NCBI GenBank assembly: GCA_963575645.1
Contig: OY754470.1
Location: 7,076,501 to 7,140,500 of the forward strand
Length of the DNA: 64,000 bases
DNA from: Xanthostigma xanthostigma
Lineage: Eukaryota > Arthropoda > Insecta > Raphidioptera > Raphidiidae
Reading direction: 5' to 3'
The notes beneath the pieces are model-generated. The model worked only from the letters and a program-made list of their open reading frames with translations. It made no database searches and was not told where the DNA came from. Both the position numbers and the translations under genes were made by a program. Below are positions 10,846 to 21,993 of the stretch, piece by piece (position 1 is the stretch's first letter; each line of letters starts with the position of its first letter).

Positions 10846-11509
10846 AGTATTCATTGAGGAGATCGGAATCTTACTTTCTTATGTCCACGGTGGATACAGT
10901 TATTTCCACGCTGGACACAGTTGGTATATTGATCGATTCTTATGAAGAAATGTGCGATCACTGATCAGAATCAAAGGTTGTAAAATCAGAACTTCTAACA
11001 AGGCGTTCTGAAACCCAGCACTATTCTTTTTCCAGCGAGATGCCTATACATATTCTCGTGATGAAAGAATATGCTGATCTGCCATTTGACAGTGGGAAAG
11101 GCTTTCAGAGTTTTTTTTTCCTACAAAAGGTAAATTATTCTCCGGTATCGATATTTCCAACGAACTTAAAATTTTAATTGACTGTGCATTATTTGAGGAA
11201 CAAACATTCCCATGATAAGTGCTGAACAGATAACGATATTGGATGATGGATGACTTCATTGATATGGTAATATGAGTTATGGTGTATGCAGTTAGTTGTA
11301 ATATTATACCGTTAACATGCATTATGATAAACTTTAGATCAAATAATATAACATTGTGCTCGTAAGTTCAATATGCTAATGAGCCACATGCATGGGCTTC
11401 ATTTTACATTGAGATGATCTCATTTTGATACAAAAACTTTAGTTCATAGTTGCTCAATACTGCGACTCATAACCTAAAAAGCAGTAACTTAATTTTTCCA
11501 CATTTATAA
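10846..11509. other. No gene or repeat recognised
   Basis: A 92-codon minus-strand frame at 11044-11322 shows no domain. No inverted or tandem structure was noticed. Confidence 0.4.
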
Positions 11510-11745
11510 TTAATAATGCGTTTAACGTCCGTTTCTTGACTATTTTCCATCTATCACACTTCCCGTTATTTTCAACATTTCTTCAACTTCCACTTAATTA
11601 ATAGCAATGGGTGAATAATGGAATTTTTGGGACATTAGGATAAGGTAGGCACATTTTGAACACAGGAGTTTGACAGCTAATCGGCCATGGCCTTGAATAA
11701 GGAACCATCTCGATATTTATCTGGAATTATTGAGGGATATCATTT
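11510..11745 (-). mobile_element. SINE, 5'-truncated copy (minus strand)
   Basis: Reverse-complement relative of the SINE at 26420-27490, covering AATTCCAGATAAATATCGAG down to the 3' end GGACGTTAAACGCATTATTA. Its end TAATAATGCGTTTAACGTCC is the uninterrupted version of the site where a TTAA-flanked element entered the 26-27 kb SINE. That makes it a paralogous empty site. Confidence 0.75.
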
Positions 11746-11993
11746 TGAACTAATTTCTTTAACGGCCAGGAAACTAGTTGAAAACTCCAGCCCCAATTTT
11801 AGTGATTTAAAAAGTCCAGACTAAGGACTTCCGTAGTGATAAATGCATTGTGATTAATCTAGACGTGAACTTGATTTGAAACAGGGCTGGGAGATACCAC
11901 ATTTATGTCAAACAACCGGATTTGAATATTTTTAAAATGTTAGTGCATCGATTAAATATGTCTAATTTTAAACTGGAATAAAGTGTATTATAT

Positions 11994-12094
11994 TACTATT
12001 GTTGCACACTGACCCAGTGTGCAACAATAGTAACATTGACAATGGATCACATTTTGTTACCCAGTGTCACTGGATAACAAAATGTGATCCATTG
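11994..12094. repeat. Two adjacent independent hairpins
   Basis: Hairpin 1 has perfect 18-bp arms TACTATTGTTGCACACTG (11994-12011) and its complement (12015-12032), with a 3-nt loop ACC. Hairpin 2 has 25-bp arms with one mismatch (12040-12064 and 12070-12094, starting CAATGGATCACATTTTG) and a 5-nt loop TGTCA. Seven bases separate them. Origin and function are unknown. Both are too regular to be chance. Confidence 0.85.
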
Positions 12095-13039
12095 TTGCTT
12101 TGCATTGATACATTTATATCTAGAAAGCCATTCATATTGCAGCTTTTCGAAAGGGAAGAATATGGTCTAAAAAAAATGGAACATTTTCATGCTAGGTCCT
12201 AAAATTGTATTCGAATATCGCAAAGAGTAGTTGGCGGTTGGTCTGTACGTGCGTACGTACGTCCGAGCTCTACAGGCTGCAATTCTCGACGAATCTACTT
12301 GGTTTTGTTTACTATCAGAATAGAATCCAATTGAAATCCATTAAAACGCGTGCGTTTAATTGTTATAACCAAAAATCTTCAATGGGGTGTGTAGTTTTGA
12401 CTTTGCCAAAGATTAATTACTTTTCTGTTAATTGGTAGCTCATACCAGCCCTGCTCTGTACTTGTATTCAGTTACTAATTAACAATACATTTTTTTGTGT
12501 CTAATTAAACTGAACTGGTAGTTTCTAAGAATTGTGATTAAAACTTTATCAGAAGGAATACAACCATGCTGTACATATACGTTACTTATATTTTTAAAAT
12601 ATAATTTAATCATTAAAAGTATTTGTGCATCTTATGCAAAGTTTTTATACTATTTTTTTTATTATTAAAATGATAATATTGGCAAGTTTAGACTTTTTTC
12701 TATTAATTTTTATGACAATTGTTTTTTCTCATTTTTATGTCGTTTTTTTCTTCTTGAAATGTTTACCTTTTCAACTTCACTGGCGAGATAAAAATAATTA
12801 GGTATAAGTGTTGTTGTATTTGTTTTTATAATTAACATTTTAACGTATCTTCATTACTCGGGTTTGATTACTTCCGATACAAACCCGTTACCAACCCTAT
12901 AATTATTTTCATTTGCGTTTTTAACAATGTTTAAATGAAGAAGAAGGTTGTTTTTTTTTTAAATTAGAAGGAATGTAACAAATGATTGTCTTCCGGTTTG
13001 TTTCTTTGTATTTATTAGCTTAAATTTGATTAGATAACG
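12095..13039. other. No gene recognised
   Basis: An open frame at 12205-12438 and its neighbour at 11999-12202 (the latter partly inside the hairpins) have no domain. The rest is strongly AT-rich, with poly-T runs. Confidence 0.4.
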
Positions 13040-13365
13040 TTTATAGTACGTGCCGCGGATCTAAGACGTTCTGAAGTTAGTCACAACCAGCGTCGCAAAG
13101 GCACATTTTAGAGCCGTTAATACTCCCAGCTACCTGCACGGAACGTGCGCTCGTCGGTGATTCGCCGTGATCGCTCGTTGCCTTTGTCACTTGTCGTTTT
13201 CCTGCTTTAAAGTACAGTCGAGTACGGTATTGTCAAGTTGTTATTGCTATGTTAGTTTTGTTGAGTTGTGAGTTTGTAGTTTTTCAACAGAATGTACAAG
13301 CGCAAGCCTGCATTCGCATCTAACTTCCGAGCCTTTTAGATTCGTGGCGCGTACTATATACAAAT
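13040..13365. other. GC-enriched unique segment, possible promoter or 5' exon
   Basis: The base composition is visibly more GC-rich than its surroundings (CGTGCCGCGGATCTAAGACG, GTGCGCTCGTCGGTGATTCG) and it contains no repeat I recognise. A short frame starting at ATGTACAAGCGCAAGCCTGC runs only 15 codons before a stop. It could be an untranslated first exon, a regulatory element, or a fragment of an unrecognised transposon. I cannot tell strand or function. Confidence 0.2.
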
Positions 13366-13380
13366 AGTAAACAATATTAA

Positions 13381-13740
13381 TAAGAAAAAATTCGCAGGTT
13401 TGTGGACAAAAGTTATATGTCCGACGTTTCGTCTATAAATTTAGACTTTTTCAAGTACAAATTGAAAATTATTTAAACAATAATTATGAAAATATACATT
13501 AATTACTAACCATAGCAATTAACAAAAGTTAAGGTACAAAAATTAAAATTAAAAATTCGAAAGTTAGTTCAATTTCATAATATAGTTGTACTGACTACTT
13601 AAATTTTGAGTCTGTTCTATAATTAATAGAATTGTTTTTTCTAATAAATTTGTACTTGAAAAAGTCTAAATTTATAGACGAAACGTCGTACATTTATAAA
13701 TATAACTTTTGTCCACAAACCTGCGAATTTTTTCGTATTA
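13381..13740. mobile_element. Foldback element with hammerhead-like modules
   Basis: The arms (13381-13462 and 13649-13740) share AAAAAATTCGCAGGTTTGTG, GACAAAAGTTATAT and GACGTTTCGTCTATAAATTT in inverse orientation. They enclose an AT-rich centre. Each arm carries the module discussed under the hammerhead finding; on the plus strand it lies at about 13650-13692. No protein is encoded. The whole resembles a non-autonomous foldback, but I see no clear target-site duplication. Confidence 0.8.
13650..13692 (+). ncRNA. Hammerhead-ribozyme-like fold (probable relic)
   Basis: Order of parts: TGTAC, core TTGAAAA plus one A, stem II GTCTA/TAGAC with loop AATTTA, then GAAA, C, GTC, then GTACA. The flanks TGTAC/GTACA can form a perfect 5-bp stem I. 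Against the hammerhead consensus CUGANGA...GAAA...GUC, the core has U for C3 and A for G8, and there is one extra base before stem II. Substitutions at these key positions suggest a shape without activity. The left arm (13422-13459, minus strand) has a diverged copy. Confidence 0.4.
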
Positions 13741-14108
13741 ATTATTATTATCGATGGACACGATATCTAATACATATATAGTAAATAATATTGTTGAGGT
13801 TATGTGATAGTTTTGCTCTATTAATTGAGAAGTATAGGATGAACTCCCCAGGCAAAAATTTAATTATACCTACTTTTTTAAATTCTTAGCACGTTCTATC
13901 CGTGTGAATCGAAATTTGAAATAATTTGAATAAACCAAAAAAGTGATATGCGCTACATCTCAAATAACTTGGTGTGAATTTACCAGTGTTCCCCTATATT
14001 TACATACCTAAAATTACTTTTACCGGGTCGATAAACTAAAGTGAACAACATGCATGAATAATTAAATTAAATAGTAATTATGTTAACAGAAACGATTGTC
14101 CTTGCATT
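13741..14108. other. No gene or repeat recognised
   Basis: AT-rich sequence with no structure noticed. Confidence 0.4.
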
Positions 14109-14158
14109 TTAATAATAATAATATAATAATAATAATAATAATAATAATATTAATATTT
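14109..14158. repeat. (AAT)n microsatellite
   Basis: About 14 imperfect AAT/ATA triplets in a row (AATAATAATAATATAATAAT...). Confidence 0.9.
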
Positions 14159-15359
14159 CACCTAGCTATACTAAATATAGATGTGAATAGTCAAAAATCA
14201 AATTAAAATCTATGAATTTAAATATTCATTTATACTATAAAAACAATTTGTAGTGAGGTACATTTATTTCTAATAAAAAATTATAAAGTTATAACTGTTG
14301 ATTAAAGGAAATGCAATAAACAGTTTTCTTAAATCTTTATGTAATAGACATGCTGACAGATTTTGAAATCCCGTTCTATAATGTAGGTACCTGGTACACG
14401 TCTACCACTTCCGAAAATAAACATTATTTCAGCACTAAATTATTTTTTAACGCAAATTATTGCATTTTTATCTTTCTATTTTGAATTAAGCGCGAAAACG
14501 CTTGTAGGTGTCATAGCGCCCGCTTGTGACGTCACACCTATATGACAACTGATATCAAATGTTGTATTTATGGGTTTAGAGCTGTGGTGAAGAGGTGTTT
14601 CGTAGATACGTATGTAAATTAACTTAATTATATAGTTTATATTAAATATTTTTTTTGAAACTAGGTACTTAATTTTAAAAATGGTATGGCTTTCTTTCTG
14701 CGACTTAACTAACCTCAAAAATAACCTATGACATAAGTGTTATTAAATATTATAAAACCTCGAATAAACAACAAATCAACTAATGAAATGATGCAGAAGT
14801 AAATGATCGCTACAAAAATTTAAGCGACACGGTGATTATTTACTTCGAGTGTTTCTGTTCTCTTTGCTTTAAGAAGCCGTGACGTCATTCGGTGTTTCAG
14901 TCAACATGGCCGATTTAAGTATTTTATATTTTTATTTTATTAAAAATCTTATTAATGGGTCATTTTTTAGAATCCTTTCAAAATATAATATATTTCTCTA
15001 AAGTCATTTATTCTTTGATTCTTTTATCATCATGCCTATTATCTATGAATTTTATATTGTTTGATTTATTGATTGATTCATATTATCGCAGTGCCTGAAG
15101 ATATATATTCAGAAATTTCAAAGAAACTGTGTGTTAAATACGCATGTATTCTATAAAAATTTGCTAAAATTGTAATAAGTTCAAAAACATTATTTAATAG
15201 ATAAGTTAGTTAAAAAATTTCCATTATTCCCCGTTTATTATATGAATTTATAATATTTATTCAGCTTTAAGTGTAATATTTACTGTAAAATTATCTTTGA
15301 CATTATAAATATACTCATGCATTTTTTTATCACTTGCTTACACTTGAATTCGTTCTTAT
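14159..15359. other. No gene recognised
   Basis: The minus-strand frame at 14476-14718 (80 codons) has no domain. Two TGACGTCA-type words occur (about 14527 and 14880) in locally GC-richer DNA (CGTGACGTCATTCGGTG). Similar GTGACGTCATTC strings occur in the MITE at 19796-19968, so these may be remnants of that family. Confidence 0.35.
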
Positions 15360-15488
15360 ATTAAGCGGATATAAGATGTGAATTTTCATCCCTTTTTATC
15401 AAAGTCTAAATATACTCGTTTGCAAAATTTCATTAAAATCTGTTCAGCGGTTTTGGAGATGAGCGCGGCCAAAATTGTGACACGGAAA
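15360..15488 (+). repeat. Repeat fragment hosting a Helitron insertion
   Basis: AAAATCTGTTCAGCGGTTTTG followed by GAGATGAGCGCGGCC and GTGACACGG resembles the 5' part of the Helitron families at 43340-43983 and 45161-45748 (AAAATCGGTTCAGTAGTTTAG, GTGACACG), read on the opposite strand. The Helitron at 15489 begins immediately after it. Confidence 0.45.
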
Positions 15489-16093
15489 TCTATACTAATA
15501 TGTAAAGCTAAAGAGTTTGTTTGTTTGTTTGAACGCGCTAATCTCAGGAACTACTGGTTGAAATTGAAAAATTGTTTTTTTGTTGGATAGCCCATTTATC
15601 GAGGAAGGCTATAGGCTATATAAAATCAGGCTACGACCATTAGGAGCGGAGCATTAATGAAAAATGTTGCAAAATGTATCTCAAAAATAAGCTTCTATTC
15701 AGGTGAAATGCACTAACTAAATATACTCATATTAGCGTTGTCAGAATACAACGCCGGCTAGCTCAATCGACTGTCAATATCACGGTCGTGGGTTCGAGCC
15801 CTACGTTAGGCGAATGTATTTTTATTTTTTTTTTATTTTCTACATTGCTTTCTTCTAAGGCTTACATTTAAATTTATTTTAATTTTATTTAATTAATTTA
15901 AAAAAAATATTAGTTAAAAAAAGTGTAAATACATACTCCTTTTTATCGACAAAAACTTTTGAACGGTAACTCTGATCATCATGAAATTTGGACACAACAT
16001 TCATCTCGGTAAACTAAGATGAATGTGTGTACTCATGTTCCTCCCTTCCCCATTCGTTTTTTTACACCCGGGTGAAACCGGGCGGACCGCTAG
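15489..16093 (+). mobile_element. Non-autonomous Helitron, family 1, with tRNA-like cassette
   Basis: It starts TCTATACTAATATGTAAAGC and ends with a CCCGG...CCGGG hairpin and CGGACCGCTAG. It is inserted between A (15488) and T (16094), the standard Helitron target. Length is 605 bp with no protein coding. A tRNA-like segment lies at 15753-15812. Other family-1 copies: 24568-25599, 38598-39222, 42737-43339 (minus strand), 51171-51527 (no cassette) and a 3' fragment at 21363-21467. Confidence 0.9.
15753..15812 (+). other. tRNA-Ile-like segment inside the Helitron
   Basis: GCCGGCTAGCTCAATCG (A-box-like), CTGTCAATATCA (anticodon-arm-like, loop TCAATAT giving AAT) and GTGGGTTCGAGCCCTAC (T arm, B box) follow the order of a tRNA-Ile(AAU). 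About 12 bases of the D arm and anticodon arm present in other copies are missing here, so this one cannot fold as a tRNA. It is a captured or SINE-derived cassette, not a tRNA gene. Confidence 0.6.
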
Positions 16094-16574
16094 TTTTACA
16101 TAGATAGATACTATGTTTAATTACCATACTTTGTGGAACTTATTGTCATGCATTGCAGCAGTACGGAAATTCTACGAAACAAGTTGAGAAATACAGATAG
16201 AAAACATCACATTTGACGGAATCTGTGGACGATCGTACGAGAGTGAGAGAGTGTGCGCTGTTGTTGGCAAGCCGGTGCAGAGCTGCTCCGCCATTGGCCG
16301 CACTTATTGCTTTTATCTTATCACTTCACTTGAATAATGAAACCTCTGTGGGTTATCAGTAGATCACATGCTAGCCTCGGCGGGCTGTGTTGCCAAGCTT
16401 CTTACCGCATTTGTACAAATATAACAACATAATATCATTTTAATAATAGTACATCTGTTTATTTTTCTAGCACGTGTCGTTTAGTTGTGTTTCTGCAACC
16501 TGTTAGTACTAATTTGTGGGGGAATTGATGTTTTAACCGATTTTTATTTTTCTTCAGTGGAAAAAATATTTATA
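16094..16574. other. Mostly unique, GC-enriched segment 16190-16420
   Basis: 16190-16420 is relatively GC-rich (GTGCAGAGCTGCTCCGCCAT, CCTCGGCGGGCTGTGTTGCC) and matches no repeat seen in the window. It could be a regulatory element or untranslated exon, but no open frame or splice pair supports that. Confidence 0.25.
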
Positions 16575-16990
16575 AATATTGAATCAATAAATCGTCGTTG
16601 GTTCTGTAATAGCTCTTATGTGCAGAGTTGGCAGATTTTACGTTTTTTAGATGAAAAGATTCAGGAAACGGAACTCTATACACTAGTAATACCTCCAAAT
16701 TTATTTTACAGTGACGAACAAGGGGAAGTAACTCTTATGTGAAAAATTGTATCATTCCTCCCATGTGCCAATAAATCCGAATTTAACGTTAAATATTTTT
16801 TAAGAAAATACTTCGTCGTAATTAAACATGTATAGAGAAGATAAGTATGAATTAGTAATATACCTCTGAAATTGCTAGTTCTTACCATCCATTGCTGAAA
16901 TAACCACTTTTTGGCCTTTCCTGCAAATTTTACTTTTTGCACATAAGAGGTATTACAGAACCAACGACGAAATGTTGATTTATAAAAAGT
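16575..16990. mobile_element. Foldback element, imperfect arms
   Basis: TCGTCGTTGGTTCTGTAATA, then CTCTTATGTGCA (about 16592-16625), recurs inverted at about 16937-16969. The AACTCTTATGTG word occurs a third time at 16730. Arms extend roughly 60-70 bp with mismatches. Overlapping frames of 85 and 98 codons on opposite strands mirror the inverted repeat and share residues for that reason only. Confidence 0.65.
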
Positions 16991-18406
16991 ACATAGTTTC
17001 ATTAAGTAAATAAGAAATTCATTTTTAGAATTAGTATCATTGCATGCATAAAGTAAGGTATTGGCTGAAAAACATTTTTATTAATACGACGTACCTTTTT
17101 GATTCAGTTCGGAATGATACGCGTTACCTTTCCCTGGTTCCTTGATTTACTTCCACGTTCCGAAAGAAAATGGATATAATATGGTGATAGGATGTCAAAA
17201 TCGTGTCAATAGGAAGTAAGGTTATCACAACAGATCTCCTAGGCGGTGACTTCCTTCGACTCTTAGCAGAATTGGGTAAAATATACCCTAGGGCCTAGAT
17301 ATTAAAGTGTAAATACCAATAATTGGTAGTGAATTGGCACTGACTCTATTTTTCTCTTTTTAATAATTTTTTAAAAAAAGAATCAATGTCTAGTTTTTTA
17401 CAATTTTCGCTAGAAAAACTACTGTATTTTTTGGGTACCATTCAATAATTCCTCACCATTCCAAGTTCGTTATCATCTGTTGATTTTCCATGTCATTTAT
17501 TCTTACGTCGAGCTTTTCTAATTTTCCATATATTTCCCATTATTACTAATAATTTTTTTTTATATTTCGTATGCGTTCTATTTGGTTGTCATTAAATTCA
17601 CCTTGAATATTTAAGATAATGTCCCTATTGATTTATCACTTAAAATATTATAATTATAACTTGAAACATTTTTTTATCAAAAATAAACAGATAAGTGTGC
17701 CTATTTAACTGATAGTATAGGTGCCTATCTGAGTCTTCTTTCTACATTTTTTTTTTCGATTAAAATAGTGCGTTATGCTTGACTTAGTTTGTGTAATTAT
17801 TGAACCGAAGCAATTTATTTTATTGACTTTATCTTTGTGCACGTTAGATTATATTACTATACAATACTTATCTCTGTGTTAATCTTAAGAGTATTCATTT
17901 AAACAAAAATTTATTGGTAATGCTAACAAGAGTTTATGCCATTTTGTTCTTAACCCTTGATTTATGATAAGCAATATTAGATGCAATGCTAGAAGACTTC
18001 ATTGACCTGTCCTGAATGGATTTTTGTAGAAAAATCAGAAAATCGTAACTGTCTGTGATTAAAATTTGAAAAAAAGACACGAGTGGTTTTACCACCTTTA
18101 CTGTTCTGTGGGTTTTACCGCTAGATTTAATTCACTGGCTTTTATGTGTTGGCTTCACACGATGCATGTATTGACAGTTTGTTTTGTAGATGGGTTTGGT
18201 GCGTGCGCAGTGATGGAATGTTAACAAAAGTAGACATTTATAGTCTTCGAATAGAACACCCGCTATGGCACAGTGTTTGGAATATTAAATCTTATGTAAT
18301 CAAGCGCGCTTTTTACGGCGTTTGTCTCTTTCAAAATTGGTTCTAAACATACTTGACCTAACCAAGCGACTACGTAAACTTAACTACATTTTTTTTTTCA
18401 AGAGAT
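16991..18406. other. No gene recognised
   Basis: AT-rich to about 18120. A 66-codon plus-strand frame at 18146-18346 has somewhat coding-like composition but no domain, and it lies just upstream of the LINE at 18407 without being in frame with it. Splice-like strings near 17240 (ACAACAG) and 17275 (GGTAAA) bracket about 35 bases only. Confidence 0.35.
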
Positions 18407-19150
18407 TTCCTGACAGTACTACAACTAAAAACTGTATACTTCGCACTTTGCCAGTCGTTACTTAGCTATGGTATCGCTGCTTGGGGTGGTGCTTACAAAA
18501 CCACATTAACCCCCTTGATTAATGTACAAAAGCTGCTCCTCCGAATACTTATGCGTAAACATCCATTATTTTCGTCCAAAGAATTGTTCCAGCAACTCAG
18601 TGTATTAAACATACAACAAATTATACACGGGAACAATTCTATCCATATTCCATCAGCACACTACCCTAAATCCAACACCACATCCTTACTCAAACAGAAT
18701 GCAAGCCAATAACCCCAACATTGTCCCTAAAATGCTTTTGGACAAAGACATATGGTGTTCCTAGCCCCCCGGTTGTATAACGAATTGCCTGCAGATATAA
18801 AGACAATTAAAAATAATAAAAAATTTAAAAAAAAGGTCTCTGAGTGGCTTAGAGCAATAGGTGAAGATAAATTGAATGCTATTTGTAATATCCTCATATA
18901 ATTTCATTTAATTTCATTTCATATAATTTTATATAATCTCATATAATTGCATATAATTTGTATATTTTATTATTTTTAATCTTTATTTTATACTTTTATT
19001 TATTTATTTTTTTTATATTTTCTACACGTCCTAAAACCATACTCCTGCCCTAAAACTGGCTTCAGCCAAGTTGGGCAGGATTATTCCAACTTTAAAATTG
19101 TAAAATAAATGTATCACATATTTTTGGAATTAAATAAATAAAAAAAAAAT
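18407..19150 (+). pseudogene. Non-LTR retrotransposon 3' end (reverse transcriptase C-terminus)
   Basis: The frame from 18407 reads LTVLQLKTVYFALCQSLLSY, then GIAAWGGAYKTTLTPLI, NVQKLLLRI and SKELFQQLSVLNI. This matches the 'LYYSLFHSHLSYGIxxWGG...QKKAIRII...PLFxxLxxLNI' segment near the end of LINE ORF2 proteins of the Jockey/CR1 type. The frame stops at 18710-18712. It then continues in another frame (LAPRLYNELPADIKTI ... EWLRAIGEDKLNA, to the stop at about 18900), so at least one frameshift is present. A 3' region with CCAAGTTGGGCAGGATTATT follows and ends in A-rich sequence near 19150. It is 5'-truncated and inactive. Confidence 0.85.
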
Positions 19151-19795
19151 AGGTGGCGCCAGGGTCGTTCGCAATCTAGTGTTATATAATAAGAGAGGCA
19201 AAATCAATGTATAAGAATCTGTTAGAGATTCGTCGGGCGGAGGAGATGCGTTGATTTGCTTCTATTATGTAAATTTTTATTATTCGTTTTATTTTATGTG
19301 CGGAATTTAGCACAGAAGAGAATCTCTAACGAGATTCTCCGATCTATGAGTTATCCGTTTTAACAATTCTCGTAATTTACGAATGTTATTTAGTTTGGCA
19401 ACAGCAATCTTCTGAACCAAGCTTGTAAAACTACTTCGTTGTTAAGAAACGTGTCGTATACTGGTAGTAGGGGAAAATTGGCGTTATGACGGTGATTTCT
19501 TTTCTTCAATGTACACTTGTCCGTTCCCATAGCAACTGGCGATTGCCTTTTTCCACCTTGTGGTAATGATGTTCGGAAAAAAGTATTTTTATGTAATGTA
19601 ATCTTTACAATTTACATGCCTATTATAATATATACAGGTATTAAAAAGTATAGTTGATACCTATTGAATTTTTTTATATGAAAATCATCTAATTAGTTAT
19701 ATACCTATGTGCAATTCTGTTAATTTTTTAGCTTCTTTTGTAAAAAAGCGACACTTGCGAAATGCAATATTCCATCGTGCTTAAGCCTTGGTTTC
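19151..19795. other. No gene recognised
   Basis: A weak inverted pair (GAATCTGTTAGAGATTCGTC near 19207 and AGAATCTCTAACGAGATTC near 19319) may mark an old foldback about 130 bp across. Nothing else was identified. Confidence 0.35.
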
Positions 19796-19968
19796 GTAAG
19801 ACATCGTCACCATAATATAATGGCCGTAATAGGACGATTAATGACAAAAAACGTGTATATAGAAGTAAATGGATGGTTTTCACGGTAGCGGCAGCATCAC
19901 CGTAATGTACACGTTTTTTTGTGACGTCATTCACCGTCTAATGCGGCCGCTATTTTAGGAAACCGAGA
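19796..19968. mobile_element. Short MITE with GGTTTC termini
   Basis: The left end CTTGGTTTCGTAAGACATCG and reversed right end CTCGGTTTCCTAAAATAGCG share 14 of 20 bases. The interior has GTGACGTCATTCACCGTCTA, followed by GCGGCCGC. The overlapping 68-codon minus-strand frame has no domain. Boundaries are uncertain and no TSD was identified. Confidence 0.4.
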
Positions 19969-20219
19969 CAACTAAATTGGTATAATTAAAACAAATAATT
20001 TTTTTTTCTGATTTTCGAGCGGTTTAAATAATACAACGTAGGTAATGTATAAAGATAACAGAATTTCCCCTCGAAATAATCAGTTAATTAAATATTTTTT
20101 AATGCGACGCAGGATGACTAAACTATATTTGATTACTGTATATTTTGGAGCGGAGGTGCTTCTGTAAAATATGTAGACTAAAATTAATTATAAACATTAA
20201 TTAACCGACTTCTCTATTC

Positions 20220-20720
20220 GATTGTATTTTTTTTTTTTAATTTTCTTCTTTATATTTTTTTTTTTTTTGTATGTCTGTCCGTCGATATCTTCGCCGACTG
20301 TATTTCGATTATTTTTTTTTTGTATTCGATAGAACTGATCCCATATATAAGTTTTAACAAAATCGGTTCAGCAGCTTTTTTATAAAATTAACAAAAATCA
20401 AAGAAATATTGCAATAGTTGTTGTCGGCGTGAATATTGCTCTTCGATTTCAATAGACACTAAAAAAGACCACTAAAAGATTTAAAATAAAAAACCTTCAA
20501 AAAATGGTCACTAAAAACATAAATTGACCAAGTTCTGAGATCGGCGCCTATTTAATTACTATCACGTTTTAAGTACTTATAGATATATATTAAATAGGCG
20601 CCGACCTCAAAACTTCGTTAATTTACGCTTTTTAGTGACCCTTTTCTGAAAGAGGTTAAATTTTTTTAAAAGTTTTTTTATAATAATTCATCTGTTTATC
20701 GCAAAAGGAAACATTGTGAC
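20220..20720 (+). repeat. Dispersed repeat 'CCGTCGATATCTTCGCCG' with internal foldback, copy 1
   Basis: GTCCGTCGATATCTTCGCCG, then AAAATCGGTTCAGCAGC and ATTAACAAAAATCAAAGAAAT, recur at 60250-60640 and inverted at 55240-55570 and about 25600-25870. A foldback at 20493-20655 (arms around CTTCAAAAAATGGTCACTAA and GGCGCCTATTTAAT) has a counterpart at 60478-60605, so the hairpin belongs to the family. No protein was recognised. Confidence 0.7.
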
Positions 20721-21362
20721 GTGATATTTTATTTTAAGGGATAACTGCACGTAGAAAATTAGTCTATTCCGAATCTTTTTTTTTTTGTAAATATTTCTTT
20801 AAAATTCTGCTATGGCATTCTCAAACAAATATTCGCAAAGCTTAAAATACTTAGTATACATAAATAGTGGCGTGATGGTATACTGTATAAGCATATACAC
20901 ACATTCTTATTCCATTTGAAATAAAAATAAACTTCATACTGTTTTGATAGAACACATATGTTATCCATAAACTTAAAATTATCAGGTTAGGTTCATAATA
21001 TACACTGAATAACAGTGCAGACTACGGTTATTTATATAGTTGCAGATTGGGCTGCCAATAAAAGTCGATTTTTATCCTCAATTTTAAACTATATCCGGTA
21101 GTTCGGTAAATGCGCAAATTGTCTCTACCTTATTAGTCCGGAGCCCGCGACCTTTTTTTGGTGAGATTAGTAATATTGAAGCGTAGTTGTTCTTCAGCTG
21201 CGATAGTAGCGGTGGATTGGGCTATATGCATGTAAATTAATAATTGAAAAAAGATAAACCGCCAAAGCTGAAAAATTGCATATTACTTGCGGCTCGGTCC
21301 GGTTTCGCCCGGATTTGTAGAATACTGAGATAGTAAAAAATATATATATATATATGAAAAAA
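20721..21362. other. No gene recognised
   Basis: Contains a degraded Helitron-end-like string at about 21285-21320 (CGGCTCGGTCCGGTTTCGCC). A (TA)n run at 21339-21353 precedes the Helitron fragment. Confidence 0.4.
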
Positions 21363-21467
21363 TTTTGACACAACATTCATCTTGGTAAACTAAGATGAAT
21401 GTGCGTACTCATGTCCCTCCCCCCCATTAGTTCTTTTACAACTGGGAAAACCGGGCGGGACCGCTAG
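21363..21467 (+). mobile_element. Helitron family 1, 3'-end fragment
   Basis: From TTTTGACACAACATTCATC to CCGGGCGGGACCGCTAG at 21467, followed by T. The 5' part is missing. The terminal hairpin is weakened (ACTGGGAAAACCGGGC). Confidence 0.8.
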
Positions 21468-21993
21468 TTTTTTATATATGTAGGTATTTATAATAATATA
21501 CTTATGAAAATCCTTTTGGAATTAATGTTATTGAGAATTTTAGTGTTAAAGGTGCTAAATATTTTTTTACAGTAGGTATAATAATAGTAATCGCAGACAT
21601 CATATTACGAAATTGTTTATAGATTGATAACTATAAATTTAAAATTACCTAACAAATCATGATCTCAAGTATCACTTATTATCGTACTTTATATATATTA
21701 TACAATATTTAATACGAACGGATTTTTAGAAATAGAATATATATATATTTTGTGCTTATTGCTACAAAATTAAATTTGATAACGACAGTCTAAAATCTTT
21801 TAGCCTTTTTAATCACTTAATATGAGATTAGCTTTATCTGGATAACGATAAATTCGCATTTATGAGTCAAGTAGTTTTTCCAAATGAAGAAATAGTCGGT
21901 GCGTCGGTCCAGATATTAGTATATTCCTTACTTTTTAATAGTTTCTTTTTGCGTCGAGGATTTTTTAACATTTTTATTTAATAAGTATCCGAC
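21468..21993. other. No gene or repeat recognised
   Basis: Very AT-rich sequence; no structure noticed. Confidence 0.4.

Noticed and set aside
16485..17002. Two facing frames of 85 and 98 codons as a gene pair
   Set aside because: Shared residues such as RRWFCN(S/T)SYVQ come from the inverted repeat being read on both strands.
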